The translations under genes and the position numbers were made by a program. From contig NZ_CH902584.1 of NCBI RefSeq assembly GCF_000152845.1, forward strand, positions 2,640,852 through 2,704,851: 64,000 nt of DNA, in the 5' to 3' direction. This DNA is from Roseovarius sp. 217 (lineage in GTDB: Bacteria > Pseudomonadota > Alphaproteobacteria > Rhodobacterales > Rhodobacteraceae). Below the pieces are notes generated by a model. The model was not told where the DNA came from, did no database searches, and saw only the letters and a program-made list of their open reading frames with translations. Shown one piece after another: positions 43,635 to 52,405 of the stretch; positions within the stretch are counted from its first letter, which is position 1, and the number at the start of each line of letters is the position of its first letter.

Positions 43635-45524
43635 ATGGGATACACTGAGGTTTACGAGCGGTCGCTTGCAGATCCTGAAGGCTTTTGGATGGAGGCGGCG
43701 GAGGCGATTGATTGGGTGAAGAAGCCCAGCAAGGCGCTGTTTGACGAGGCCGCCCCGATCTATGAGTGGTACAAGGACGCTGAGGTCAACGCTTGCTGGA
43801 ATGCCGTTGACCGGCATGTGGCGGCGGGGCGTGGCGCGCAGACCGCGATCATCCATGACAGCCCGGTTACGGGCATCAAGCAAAAGATCAACTATTCGCA
43901 ATTGCGGAGCCGCGTGGCGCGGCTGGCCGGGGCGCTGCGGGCCCGGGGGGTGGAGAAGGGCGACCGCGTCATCATCTATATGCCGATGGTGCCCGAGGCA
44001 TTGGAGGCGATGCTGGCTTGCGCGCGGCTGGGCGCGGTGCATTCTGTGGTGTTCGGCGGGTTTGCCGCGCATGAATTGGCGGTGCGGATCGACGATTGCA
44101 CGCCCAAAGCCATTATCGGCGCCTCTTGCGGGATCGAACCGGGGCGGGTGGTGCATTACAAGCCACTCCTCGATGGGGCGATTGAACAGGCCAAGCACAA
44201 GCCTGACTTTTGCGTGATTTTCCAGCGCGAGGAAGAGGTGGCCAAGCTGATCGAAGGGCGCGATTACGACTGGCACGCGTTCCAGTACGGTGTGGAGCCT
44301 GCGGACTGTGTGCCGGTATCGGGGGATCATCCGGCGTATATCCTTTATACCTCTGGCACCACAGGCGCGCCCAAGGGCGTGGTGCGGGCCACGGCGGGGC
44401 ATCTGGTGGCGCTCAACTGGTCGATGAAGAACATCTATAACGTGAATCCCGGCGAGGTGTTCTGGGCCGCGTCCGATGTGGGCTGGGTCGTGGGGCACAG
44501 CTATATCTGTTACGGGCCGCTCATCCATGGCAACACGACCATCGTGTTCGAGGGCAAGCCGGTGGGCACGCCGGATGCCGGCACGTTCTGGCGGGTGATT
44601 TCCGAGCATAAGGTGCGCAGTTTCTTTACCGCGCCGACAGCGCTCCGGGCGATCAAGCGCGATGATCCCAAGGGGGAATTGATCGGGAACTACGACATTT
44701 CGCAGTTGCGCGCGCTCTATCTGGCAGGGGAGCGGGCGGACCCTGATACGATCGAATGGGCGCAGAAGGTGATGCAGGTGCCGGTCTATGACCATTGGTG
44801 GCAGACTGAGACCGGCTGGGCGATTGCGGGGAATCCTGCGGGGATGCAGGCGCTGCCGGTCAAGATCGGATCGCCGACGGTGGCGATGCCGGGCTATGAT
44901 GTCTGCATTCTGGACGAGGGCGGACATGAGGTGGCACCTGGCACCTTGGGGGCCATTGCGGTGAAATTGCCGCTGCCGCCGGGGACATTGCCGACGCTGT
45001 GGAGTGCCGAAGGCCGGTATCGCAAATCCTATCTCACCACCTTTCCCGGCTATTACGAAACGGGCGATGCCGGGATGAAGGACGAGGACGGCTATCTCTG
45101 GATCATGGCGCGCACCGATGACGTGATCAACGTGGCGGGGCATCGTCTGAGCACTGGGGCGATGGAGGAGGTTCTGGCCGGGCACCCCGATGTGGCCGAA
45201 TGTGCTGTGATCGGGGCTGCGGATGCGCTCAAGGGTCAGGCGCCTGTGGGCTTTCTCTGCCTGAACACCGGATCGGACCGGGATCGTGCCGAGGTGGTCC
45301 GCGAAGTGGTGACGCGGGTTCGGGATCAGATCGGGCCGGTGGCGGCCTTCAAGCTCGCGGTTGTGGTGGAGCGTTTGCCCAAGACCCGTTCAGGCAAGAT
45401 CCTGCGCGGTATCATGGTCAAGATCGCGGATGGCCAAGACTATAAGATGCCAGCTACGATCGACGACCCCATCATTCTCGATGAGATCAAGAGCGCCTTG
45501 CAAAGCATTGGTTTGGCAAAATAA
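43635..45524 (+). CDS. prpE: Propionyl-CoA synthetase
   Basis: Activates propionate with ATP and CoA. 629 residues of the acyl-CoA synthetase (ANL) superfamily, beginning GYTEVYERSLADPEGFW as in PrpE. AMP-binding motif YTSGTTGAPKG (about 239-249), WWQTETGW aromatic block, GDAGMKDEDGYLWIMARTDD and the catalytic Lys in RSGKILRG (about 589), a site commonly controlled by acylation. GGAGGAGG precedes the ATG. Upstream TTTGCA boxes suggest induction by propionyl-CoA through an ScfR-type regulator. Confidence 0.94.
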   Translation: MGYTEVYERSLADPEGFWMEAAEAIDWVKKPSKALFDEAAPIYEWYKDAEVNACWNAVDRHVAAGRGAQTAIIHDSPVTGIKQKINYSQLRSRVARLAGALRARGVEKGDRVIIYMPMVPEALEAMLACARLGAVHSVVFGGFAAHELAVRIDDCTPKAIIGASCGIEPGRVVHYKPLLDGAIEQAKHKPDFCVIFQREEEVAKLIEGRDYDWHAFQYGVEPADCVPVSGDHPAYILYTSGTTGAPKGVVRATAGHLVALNWSMKNIYNVNPGEVFWAASDVGWVVGHSYICYGPLIHGNTTIVFEGKPVGTPDAGTFWRVISEHKVRSFFTAPTALRAIKRDDPKGELIGNYDISQLRALYLAGERADPDTIEWAQKVMQVPVYDHWWQTETGWAIAGNPAGMQALPVKIGSPTVAMPGYDVCILDEGGHEVAPGTLGAIAVKLPLPPGTLPTLWSAEGRYRKSYLTTFPGYYETGDAGMKDEDGYLWIMARTDDVINVAGHRLSTGAMEEVLAGHPDVAECAVIGAADALKGQAPVGFLCLNTGSDRDRAEVVREVVTRVRDQIGPVAAFKLAVVVERLPKTRSGKILRGIMVKIADGQDYKMPATIDDPIILDEIKSALQSIGLAK

Positions 45525-45832
45525 TGCGGCGAAAAACAAGAGGGTTCCGGAGGAAGCCGGAACCCTCATCCCCCAGAAGGGACATCTGGAAGAAATGCTG
45601 TCTGGCGCGGCGCACTCACAAACGCTAGGCCAGACAGCGAGACCGGTCAAAAATTGCCCGACATGAAGATCAGGCGGCACTAGACCGGTGCGTCCCGCCA
45701 AAAGGGTAAGGGATTGCGATATGAAAAGGGCTTGGGACACCCCTACACGCGAGACACATTCACTGTATTACAGGGATTGCGCCTAGCTGCTGTGATGCAT
45801 CTCACAGTGCGTAAAAAAGAGAGGTCGCGTAG
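45525..45832. other. Intergenic region between prpE and the Crp/Fnr gene
   Basis: 308 bases without a gene. It holds a perfect 10-bp hairpin AGGGTTCCGG-AGGAAG-CCGGAACCCT (45541-45566), 17 bases after the prpE stop. This hairpin lacks a downstream T-run on the plus strand but has one on the minus strand. A Crp-type palindrome (listed separately) lies near the other end. Nothing else was recognised. Confidence 0.6.
45791..45806. promoter_or_regulatory. Perfect Crp-type binding site
   Basis: TGTGA-TGCATC-TCACA matches the E. coli Crp consensus TGTGA-N6-TCACA exactly, with one further complementary pair outside (C...G). It is centred about 34 bases before the start of a Crp/Fnr-family gene, suggesting autoregulation. 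Confidence 0.6.
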
Positions 45833-46507
45833 ATGATTTCGAAAGCCGAACAAAGGCAGGCGACGGAGGGGCTGGTTGGGCTTCTGGAGCGGCATGGCCG
45901 GGCGGTGGAGTTCAAGCGCGGTCAGATGATCTATACCACCGGGGCTGATGACACCTCGATGATGCTGATCACAAAGGGTCGGGTCGAGATCAGCCGCAGC
46001 TCTCTAGAGGGACGGCGGTCGATCCTGACGCATTTGGGACCGGGGGATATGCTGGGGGAATTGGCGGCGCTGGACGGTGGGCCGCGCAGCGCTGACGCGG
46101 TGGCGGCAACCGGGGTCCGGGGGCGGGTTCTGGCGCGGCCGCAGGTGTTGCAGCTTTTGCAGGATCACCCGGACGCGGCGATTGATGTGATTGGCATGCT
46201 CTGTCGGAGGCTCCGCGAGACCTCTGGCATGTATACGGCGCATATGCTGGCGGACGGGCAGGCCCGTCTGGCGCGGCTCTTGTTGCACCTTTCGGAGAAA
46301 TGGGGCGAGGTGTTGCCGGGGGGCAAGCTCCGGTTGGCCGAGCGGTTCTCGCAATCTGATCTGGGGGATCTGGTGGGCCTGTCGCGGGAAAGTGTGAACC
46401 GTCAGATCCGCGAGTGGGAGCAGGTCGGGCTGATCGAGCGGCAGGGCCAGGGGATTGTGCTTTGTGATCCTGCAGCCTTGGCGCAAGCGGCGGAGACGGC
46501 GGAATGA
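45833..46507 (+). CDS. Crp/Fnr-family transcriptional regulator
   Basis: A 224-residue regulator: N-terminal cyclic-nucleotide-binding-like beta-roll (RGQMIYTTGADDTSMMLITKGRVEIS ... LGPGDMLGELAALDGGPRSADAVA), long dimer helix, and winged HTH with QSDLGDLVGLSRESVNRQIREW. The recognition helix SRESVNR keeps the R-E-x3-R pattern that reads TGTGA half-sites. The GELAALDGGPRSA segment resembles the cAMP-binding phosphate cassette. No Fnr-type N-terminal cysteines are present, so it is not an oxygen-sensing Fe-S protein. GAGAGG precedes the start. It overlaps the next gene by 4 bases. Confidence 0.9.
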   Translation: MISKAEQRQATEGLVGLLERHGRAVEFKRGQMIYTTGADDTSMMLITKGRVEISRSSLEGRRSILTHLGPGDMLGELAALDGGPRSADAVAATGVRGRVLARPQVLQLLQDHPDAAIDVIGMLCRRLRETSGMYTAHMLADGQARLARLLLHLSEKWGEVLPGGKLRLAERFSQSDLGDLVGLSRESVNRQIREWEQVGLIERQGQGIVLCDPAALAQAAETAE

Positions 46508-47046
46508 AACGGATTATGGCGGTCCTGATATGGCTTATGGCCGGGCCGGGCGTGGCACAGGAGGATGGCATGCTGGACTACACCCCACCCCCGGCGGACA
46601 GTTGGCGCTATTTCAGCGATCAGGTGATGGGTGGCGTATCGACGGGGCGCGCAGAGGTTCTAGGCCCGGAGGGTGCGCGCTATGTGCGGCTTACGGGAGA
46701 GGTGAGCACCGCCAACCGGGGCGGGTTCATTCAGGTGCGCGGCGAACTGGAGACCGCCTTGCCCGACGGCGCGCAGGGTGTCGTGGTGCGCGTCAGGGGG
46801 AATGGCGAGGGCTATTTCATCCATCTGCGCACGCGGGGCACGATGTTGCCGTGGCAGTATTATCAGGCACCGATCCCAAGTGGTCCGGCCTGGCAAGAGG
46901 TGCGTGTGCCCTTTACGGCCTTTCGCGCCTCTGGGGCGATGTTAAGGGATGTGCCGCGTGCCGAGGCGGTCAAGAGTCTTGCTGCGGTGGCCTATGGGCG
47001 GGATCATCAGGCCGATTTGTCGTTTCAGTGGATCGGGATCTATTGA
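46504..47046 (+). CDS. CIA30-domain secreted protein
   Basis: A 180-residue protein with a short signal peptide (MKRIMAVLIWLMAGPGVAQ) and a CIA30-like beta-sandwich: WRYFSDQVMGGVSTGRAEV, TGEVSTANRGGFIQVR, GNGEGYFIHLRTRG and WQEVRVPFTAF. The fold is related to carbohydrate-binding jelly rolls. In mitochondria CIA30 helps assemble complex I, but bacterial periplasmic members have no settled role. Its start overlaps the regulator stop (ATGA), so the two are co-translated. Confidence 0.8.
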   Translation: MKRIMAVLIWLMAGPGVAQEDGMLDYTPPPADSWRYFSDQVMGGVSTGRAEVLGPEGARYVRLTGEVSTANRGGFIQVRGELETALPDGAQGVVVRVRGNGEGYFIHLRTRGTMLPWQYYQAPIPSGPAWQEVRVPFTAFRASGAMLRDVPRAEAVKSLAAVAYGRDHQADLSFQWIGIY

Positions 47047-47069
47047 TCGCTTTTTTATAACTCTATGGA

Positions 47070-47101
47070 GATATTTTGCGGCCTTTTGCCATCAAAATAT
47101 C
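47070..47101. terminator. Hairpin in the convergent gap between the CIA30 gene and nadK
   Basis: GATATTTTG (47070-47078) pairs perfectly with CAAAATATC (47093-47101), with an inner GGC/GCC. It lies between two converging stop codons (47046 and 47105). A bidirectional terminator is likely, although there is no clean T-run on the plus strand. Confidence 0.5.
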
Positions 47102-47104
47102 GAA

Positions 47105-47866
47105 TTATGTAAACTGCTCTCGCAGAAGCCGCTCTTCCAGCCCATGTCCGGGATCAAAGAGAATGCGATGTTTGATTCTGGTTTCGGAGCGGATTTCGAC
47201 CCAGAGTACGTTCTCCACCCAGCGGCTGTCGGCATCGGCCATCACCGGTCGCTTGTCCGGATCGACCACGTCAAAACGGACCAATGCCGTCTTGGGCAGG
47301 AGCGCGCCGCGCCAACGGCGTGGGCGGAAAGCGGCCACCGCCGTCAGCGCCAGCACATCCGAGCCGATGGGCAGGATCGGGCCATGGGCGCTGTAGTTGT
47401 AGGCGGTAGACCCGGCCGGCGTGGCGACGAGCGCGCCGTCGCAAACGAGTTCCTCCAGACGCAGCCGCCCGTCGATGGTGATGCGCAATTTGGCAGCTTG
47501 AGGGCCTGCGCGCAGGAGCGAGACCTCGTTGATCGCCAGCGCCTCGTGCAGGGCGCCATCGCGGGATTCGGCGCGCATGGAGAGGGGGTTAATCACCTCT
47601 TCCGCGGCGGCGACGAGGCGGTCGATCAAGTCTGTCTCGCTGTATTCATTCATCAAAAACCCGACGGTGCCGCGATTCATCCCGTAGACCGGAACGTCGA
47701 GCGCCTGCGTGCGGTGCAACGTGTGCAGCATGAACCCATCGCCACCAAGCGCCACGATCACATCCGCCTCGACCTCGGGAACCTGTCCAAATCGGCCTGC
47801 AAGCGTGGCGCGTGCCGTCTGGGCGATGGGCATCTCGCTGGCGACAAAGGCGATCTTGCGGTTCAT
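47105..47866 (-). CDS. nadK: NAD kinase
   Basis: Phosphorylates NAD to NADP. 253 residues with the diagnostic GGDG motif (41-44), the AINEVSLLR segment and the TPAGSTAYNYSAHGPILPIGSDVLALT block that binds NAD. The start at 47866 (MNRKIAFVAS) has AGGA about 7 bases upstream. A longer frame to 47938 gives a Gly/Arg-rich extension and is rejected. It is divergent from glyA. Confidence 0.94.
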   Translation of the reverse strand: MNRKIAFVASEMPIAQTARATLAGRFGQVPEVEADVIVALGGDGFMLHTLHRTQALDVPVYGMNRGTVGFLMNEYSETDLIDRLVAAAEEVINPLSMRAESRDGALHEALAINEVSLLRAGPQAAKLRITIDGRLRLEELVCDGALVATPAGSTAYNYSAHGPILPIGSDVLALTAVAAFRPRRWRGALLPKTALVRFDVVDPDKRPVMADADSRWVENVLWVEIRSETRIKHRILFDPGHGLEERLLREQFT

Positions 47867-48036
47867 GGGCGGTCCTGTTTCCAAAAGGCGATGGCGTGCG
47901 GCGGATCGAACCACAATTCCCCCGCCAAGACCAGCCATGCCGGTGATACAGGTGAAATCGTCGCTTTACATTCTTTCAAACCGGACGAGTTTCCTTTAGG
48001 AAAATGACCAATTCACCAATTTTTGGAGTTGCCCAA

Positions 48037-49344
48037 ATGCCCCATGACGGACACCAGCCTGTTGCAGATCAAGGCTTTTTCACCGAATCCCTGTCGTCGC
48101 GTGACCCCGAACTCTTTGGCGCGATCCGCTCTGAGCTGGGTCGGCAGCGTGACGAGATCGAGCTGATCGCGTCTGAGAACATCGTTTCTGCCGCCGTGAT
48201 GGAAGCGCAGGGCAGTGTGATGACCAACAAATACGCCGAAGGATATCCCGGCAAACGCTATTATGGCGGCTGCCAATATGTTGATATCGCGGAAAATCTG
48301 GCGATTGAGCGAGCTTGTGAGCTGTTTGGCTGTAGCTTTGCCAACGTCCAGCCGAATTCCGGCTCTCAGGCCAATCAGGGCGTCTTCACGGCCCTCTTGC
48401 AGCCGGGTGATACGATCCTTGGCATGAGCCTTGATGCGGGCGGCCACCTGACCCATGGGGCGGCACCGAACCAATCGGGCAAATGGTTCAACGCCATTCA
48501 ATACGGGGTACGCAAACAGGATAACCTGATTGATTACGATCAGGTGCAGGCATTGGCGACCGAGCATCAGCCCAAGCTGATCATCGCGGGCGGCTCGGCG
48601 ATTCCGCGGCAGATCAACTTTGCCCGGATGCGCGAGATTGCCGATAGCGTCGGGGCCTATCTGCTTGTGGATATGGCACATTTTGCCGGTCTGGTGGCCG
48701 CGAAGGAGCATCCGAGCCCGTTCCCGCATGCGCATGTGGCCACGACAACGACGCATAAGACGCTGCGCGGGCCGCGCGGTGGCATGATCCTGACCAATGA
48801 CGAGGGGCTGGCCAAGAAATTCAACTCGGCGATTTTCCCCGGAATTCAGGGCGGGCCGCTGATGCATGTGATCGCGGCCAAGGCGGTGGCCTTTGGCGAG
48901 GCGCTGCGCCCAGAATTCAAGTCGTATATTCAACAGGTTATCCGTAATGCGCAGGCGCTGTCGGATCAGTTGATCAAGGGCGGTCTGGACACGGTGACGC
49001 ATGGCACCGACACGCATGTGTTGCTGGTGGATCTGCGGCCCAAAGGCGTGAAAGGCAATGACACCGAAAAGGCATTGGGTCGGGCGCATATCACCTGCAA
49101 CAAGAATGGCGTGCCGTTTGATCCGGAAAAACCCACTGTAACCAGTGGGATACGGCTTGGCTCTCCGGCGGGAACGACGCGCGGCTTTGGCGAGGCGGAA
49201 TTCCGGCAGATCGCGGATTGGATCATCGAGGTGGTCGATGGGCTGGCGGCCAATGGCGCCGAGGGTAATGCCGCGGTCGAAGCCAAGGTGAAGGCCGAGG
49301 TGGAGGCGCTGTGCAAGCGGTTCCCGATCTATCCGAATCTCTGA
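48037..49344 (+). CDS. glyA: Serine hydroxymethyltransferase
   Basis: PLP enzyme that interconverts serine and glycine and charges tetrahydrofolate with one-carbon units. 435 residues from ATG 48037: [38 protein letters not shown] is the standard N-terminus and Lys 241 in [14 protein letters not shown] is the PLP lysine. The start at 48037 has GGAG 8 bases upstream; ATG 48004 would have only 3 bases after AGG. It links functionally to the 5-formyl-THF cyclo-ligase at 58832. A good terminator follows. Confidence 0.95.
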   Translation: MPHDGHQPVADQGFFTESLSSRDPELFGAIRSELGRQRDEIELIASENIVSAAVMEAQGSVMTNKYAEGYPGKRYYGGCQYVDIAENLAIERACELFGCSFANVQPNSGSQANQGVFTALLQPGDTILGMSLDAGGHLTHGAAPNQSGKWFNAIQYGVRKQDNLIDYDQVQALATEHQPKLIIAGGSAIPRQINFARMREIADSVGAYLLVDMAHFAGLVAAKEHPSPFPHAHVATTTTHKTLRGPRGGMILTNDEGLAKKFNSAIFPGIQGGPLMHVIAAKAVAFGEALRPEFKSYIQQVIRNAQALSDQLIKGGLDTVTHGTDTHVLLVDLRPKGVKGNDTEKALGRAHITCNKNGVPFDPEKPTVTSGIRLGSPAGTTRGFGEAEFRQIADWIIEVVDGLAANGAEGNAAVEAKVKAEVEALCKRFPIYPNL

Positions 49345-49362
49345 CTTCGGATCACGATACTG

Positions 49363-49395
49363 CCCCGCGTGAGCTATGGTTTGCGCGGGGTTTTT
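49363..49395 (+). terminator. Intrinsic terminator of glyA
   Basis: CCCCGCG (49363-49369) / CGCGGGG (49384-49390), followed directly by TTTTT, 19 bases after the stop codon. Confidence 0.9.
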
Positions 49396-49425
49396 ATTTG
49401 TAATTCAGATATTTGCAGGCAGTTC

Positions 49426-49800
49426 TTAAATCACATCTTGCCAGCGGAGCAGGGCGTAGATCAACCCGGCGAGGACCATCAGATTCAGTATCATCCCGCC
49501 CACGAGGCGGAGAATGGCGGTTTTGCGCGCCTCTTCGGGATTGAGCCCGTCGAGATGGCTGTGCAAGTCAGTGAAGGCGGCATTGACCTGTGCCATGTCG
49601 AGGACGCGGGCGAGTTTGGGGTGGGCCATCCAATCCTGTGCGCCCAAAATGACCGCTGCGGCGCGGCGCGGGCGGCGGGGCAAGCGCCGTCCGGCGTGAC
49701 GCAACTGACGCTCAAGCGAGGGGCCACGCAGGCGCATCTTGTCGCTCAGAGCCTTTTGAAGCTCGGAGACTTTCCCTTGAAATTGTTCTGTATCAATCAC
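49426..49800 (-). CDS. Small single-TM protein of unknown function
   Basis: A 124-residue protein from GTG 49800, supported by AAGGA 8 bases upstream. Charged N-terminal half (IDTEQFQGKVSELQKALSDKMRLRG), an Arg-rich segment (RRLPRRPRRAAAVILGAQDWM), a helical middle, and one C-terminal membrane helix (RLVGGMILNLMVLAGLIYALLRW). This looks like a tail-anchored inner-membrane protein. I do not recognise the family. Similar small proteins are, I believe, conserved in roseobacters. It is divergent from the hydrolase at 49890. Confidence 0.65.
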   Translation of the reverse strand: MIDTEQFQGKVSELQKALSDKMRLRGPSLERQLRHAGRRLPRRPRRAAAVILGAQDWMAHPKLARVLDMAQVNAAFTDLHSHLDGLNPEEARKTAILRLVGGMILNLMVLAGLIYALLRWQDVI

Positions 49801-49889
49801 TTGGGTGTTCCTTTTGATGTAGTTTAATGGGTCTGCGCCGTGCAAGCAATAGGGCTGGAATCCGGGCTGAGAGGGCGGTATTCAAGGGT

Positions 49890-50645
49890 ATGTTGAACCT
49901 GATTGAACATGGCACGCCAACAGAGCGTCCGGGATTGGTGATTGTGCACGGGCTCTATGGGTCGGCGCGCAATTGGGGTGTGATCGCCAAGCGGCTGTCG
50001 GACAGCCGTCATGTGGTCGCGGTTGACATGAGGAATCATGGGTCAAGCCCTTGGTTTGAAACGCATTCCTATCAGGATATGGCGGGTGATCTGGCTGAGG
50101 TGATCGAGAGCCTGACGGGGCCATATGATGTGCTGGGTCATTCCATGGGCGGCAAGGCGGCGATGGTGTTGGCGGTGACGCAACCGGCACTGGTGAACCG
50201 GCTGATCGTGGCAGATATAGCGCCTATCGCCTATGGGCATAGCCAGATGCAGTATATCGAGGCGATGAAATCGGTCGATCTGACCCGTGTCGAGCGACGT
50301 TCGGATGCGGCGACGCAATTGCAAGGCAGGGTGGATAATCCCGCCTTGGTGCCGTTCTTTCTTCAGGCGCTGGATGTGGCGGAAAAACGGTGGTTGCTGA
50401 ACCTCGACACGCTGGCGCGCGAGATGCCGAAAATCCTTGGGTTTCCTGATATATCAGGCGCTTACGAGGGAAAGGTGATGTTTCTGACCGGGGCGGAGTC
50501 GCCCTATGTCACGCGTGAGCACCGCGACCGGATCAAGGCGCTGTTTCCAGCGGCGCAGTTCGCCAAGATCCCCGGCGCGGGTCATTGGCTGCATGCCGAG
50601 AAGCCGCGCGAGTTCGAGGCGGCGGTGCGGACATGGCTGGGGTGA
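49890..50645 (+). CDS. Alpha/beta hydrolase (YbfF-type esterase)
   Basis: A 251-residue serine hydrolase. Oxyanion motif VHGLYGSARNWG, nucleophile elbow GHSMGGKAA, and C-terminal His in GAGHWLHAEKP complete the triad with an Asp/Glu near GAESPYV. The layout matches YbfF-like esterases that cleave short acyl or acyl-CoA esters. The start is uncertain: ATG 49890 fits the family, but AAGGG is almost adjacent; the frame opens back to 49827. Substrate unknown. Confidence 0.82.
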   Translation: MLNLIEHGTPTERPGLVIVHGLYGSARNWGVIAKRLSDSRHVVAVDMRNHGSSPWFETHSYQDMAGDLAEVIESLTGPYDVLGHSMGGKAAMVLAVTQPALVNRLIVADIAPIAYGHSQMQYIEAMKSVDLTRVERRSDAATQLQGRVDNPALVPFFLQALDVAEKRWLLNLDTLAREMPKILGFPDISGAYEGKVMFLTGAESPYVTREHRDRIKALFPAAQFAKIPGAGHWLHAEKPREFEAAVRTWLG

Positions 50646-50682
50646 GTCGTACGGTTGTGCGGTCAAACCGTACGATCCGGAC

Positions 50683-50868
50683 CTAGCGCAGTTCGTAGAG
50701 CTTTTTGGTGACGATATAGGTCACCGGAAAGGCCGCGATAAACCCCAGAAGGGCGGCGATCAGGATGGGATACAACGTGTCATATCCCATGGTGAGGGCG
50801 GCTATGACAGCCGAGCCGGACAGGGTGGAGCCGATGAAGAGATGCAGGATGAGGCCAAGGCGCAGCAT
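50683..50868 (-). CDS. Small two-helix membrane protein
   Basis: A 61-residue protein with two hydrophobic helices (LRLGLILHLFIGSTLSGSAVIAALTMG and LYPILIAALLGFIAAFPVTYIVTKKLY) and a basic C-terminus. ATG 50868 has AGAAAG 8 bases upstream; a GTG at 50877 is possible. No function recognised. The pattern resembles small inner-membrane proteins common in this group. It ends facing the hydrolase gene. Confidence 0.65.
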   Translation of the reverse strand: MLRLGLILHLFIGSTLSGSAVIAALTMGYDTLYPILIAALLGFIAAFPVTYIVTKKLYELR

Positions 50869-50961
50869 TGGGCACACTTTCTATGATGTTTCTTTAACCT
50901 CATAGTAACGGTGACGTGTCTAGATGGCCTTGATCTGTGTCACAGGCTGGTTTCGGACATG

Positions 50962-50994
50962 AAAAAACCCGTCGGTGGATTGACCGGCGGGTTT
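50962..50994 (-). terminator. Intrinsic terminator of the BI-1 gene
   Basis: On the minus strand AAACCCGCCGGT pairs with ACCGACGGGTTT (one G-T wobble) and is followed by TTT. It lies 32 bases after the stop of the gene at 51026. Confidence 0.88.
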
Positions 50995-51025
50995 CGGTAG
51001 AATGGTTTCGCGGAAGCGATCGCTG

Positions 51026-51805
51026 TTATTCCTGTTGCCCCATGAACATGAGGAGGAACTGGAACATGTTGAGGAAGCTGATGTAGAGGTTCAGCGCCCC
51101 GTCATAGGCGGCCTTGTCCAGCCATTCCTGATCACCCTGAGCGGCATGCGCCACATAGGTGCTCTTGATTTCCTGCGTGTAAAAGGCGGTGAGGCCCGCG
51201 AAGATCAAAAGGCCGATGGCGGAAATGGCGAACATCACAGCCGGGCTCTGCAGGAAGATGTTGATCACCATGACCACGATGAGACCGATCACGCCCATGA
51301 TGAGGAACGATCCCCAGCCGGAGATGTCCTTTTTGGTGGTGTAGCCATAGAGCGACAGGCCCGCGAAGGCGATGGCGGTCACGATGAAGGTCTGCGCGAT
51401 CGAGAAGCTGGTGAAAACCAGAAAGATCGAGCTCATCGAGATGCCGATCAGCGCCGCAAAGGCGAAGAAGCCAAGCTGAACGGCGGCCGCGGAGCCGCGC
51501 CGCAGGAGCGCGCCCCAGCCAAGAAAGATGAAGGCGAGCGGGGCCAGCATCACCACCCATTTGAGCGGCGAGAGGTAAAGGGCGGCACCGAGGCCCGACA
51601 GCATCGTGCCGTTGGGCAATTGGGCGGCCGCAGCCGAGGGATCGGTTGTCACGGCAAGCCCCGCGATGGCCCATGCCGCCAACGCAGTGATGAGCATGCC
51701 AACGGACATCGTGCCGTAGACCTTGTTCATATGCGCGCGCAGGCCCGCGTCAATCTGGGCGGTGCGCGTGCCCGTCGCCGTCCGGATCGTGTTAAACTCT
51801 GCCAT
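51026..51805 (-). CDS. Bax inhibitor-1 / YccA-family membrane protein
   Basis: A 259-residue inner-membrane protein of the BI-1 (UPF0005) family with seven predicted helices and the family segments HMNKVYGTMSVGMLITALAAW, GISMSSIFLVFT and the C-terminal NLYISFLNMFQFLLMFMG. E. coli YccA interacts with FtsH; other members conduct calcium or protons in a pH-dependent way. A role in membrane stress is likely but not shown here. It is monocistronic and ends in a clear terminator. Confidence 0.9.
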   Translation of the reverse strand: MAEFNTIRTATGTRTAQIDAGLRAHMNKVYGTMSVGMLITALAAWAIAGLAVTTDPSAAAAQLPNGTMLSGLGAALYLSPLKWVVMLAPLAFIFLGWGALLRRGSAAAVQLGFFAFAALIGISMSSIFLVFTSFSIAQTFIVTAIAFAGLSLYGYTTKKDISGWGSFLIMGVIGLIVVMVINIFLQSPAVMFAISAIGLLIFAGLTAFYTQEIKSTYVAHAAQGDQEWLDKAAYDGALNLYISFLNMFQFLLMFMGQQE

Positions 51806-52072
51806 GTAACCCTCCGATATGTGAATGGCCGTCCCGGTTCCGGGACATTGCCAGTAATATCGGGTGCCACCCCCTACATTTCAAGCGTTTATGACTGTTT
51901 CCGCCAGGTTTTCTGCGGGGGACTGGCGGTGGTTGGTTGGCGGGGGTGTTTCCGGGTGTTGTGCGACGTGGTTTTGACCTGACGCTGTGGGTCGAAGCCG
52001 TGCATTTTTCGGGGTCTGGTCCGATCCTGCACGGCCGTGTCAAACCTGTCCTCGGGGTCAGCGCAGCATTGC

Positions 52073-52282
52073 TCAGCAATGCAGCCGACGGGGCAAATCC
52101 CAGAAGGCGCGCTCTGCTTCGCGCAAGGCCGCCTCGCGGGTCAGGCCAATGTCCCGAAGGGCTGCGTCGTCGAGGTAACGCAGGACGCGGCGCTGATGCC
52201 AAACCGCCAGCATATCCGCAAACCGCAGGCTCAATCCGGGGAAGGCGGCGCGAAGGGCGGGGGTGTTACTGTGAAAGGTCAT
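52073..52282 (-). CDS. DUF1127 small protein
   Basis: A 69-residue protein ending in a DUF1127 domain (MLAVWHQRRVLRYLDDAALRDIGLTREAA). These small Arg-rich proteins are abundant in alphaproteobacteria; some bind RNA or affect sRNA and phosphate metabolism. AAGGA lies 7 bases before the ATG; a longer frame to 52324 has no good start. A near-perfect hairpin GCATTG-CTCAG-CAATGC (52066-52082) spans the stop codon. It is divergent from the LysR gene. A second DUF1127 gene is at 61009. Confidence 0.8.
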   Translation of the reverse strand: MTFHSNTPALRAAFPGLSLRFADMLAVWHQRRVLRYLDDAALRDIGLTREAALREAERAFWDLPRRLHC

Positions 52283-52374
52283 GGTTTTTCCTTTCCCTTT
52301 GGTGATGTGAGGGCGGGTTTGCATTTCTGATATTGATCTTTTGCCACGATTGGTTCAATTTTGAAAATGAATGT

Positions 52375-52393
52375 TTGATCATCATATCATCAA
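52375..52393. promoter_or_regulatory. Candidate LysR-type binding box
   Basis: TTGAT-N9-ATCAA contains the T-N11-A pattern of LysR-type regulators. It lies 12 bases before the LysR start codon, between divergent genes, where autoregulation is usual. Confidence 0.4.
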
Positions 52394-52405
52394 GGACTGT
52401 GATGA

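Noticed and set aside
43467-45185. 572-codon minus-strand frame opposite prpE
   Set aside because: Shadow of prpE, His/Arg/Pro-rich with no recognisable domain.
52375-52393. FNR box before the LysR gene
   Set aside because: The arms TTGAT/ATCAA are right, but the spacer is 9 bases instead of 4; a LysR-type box fits better.
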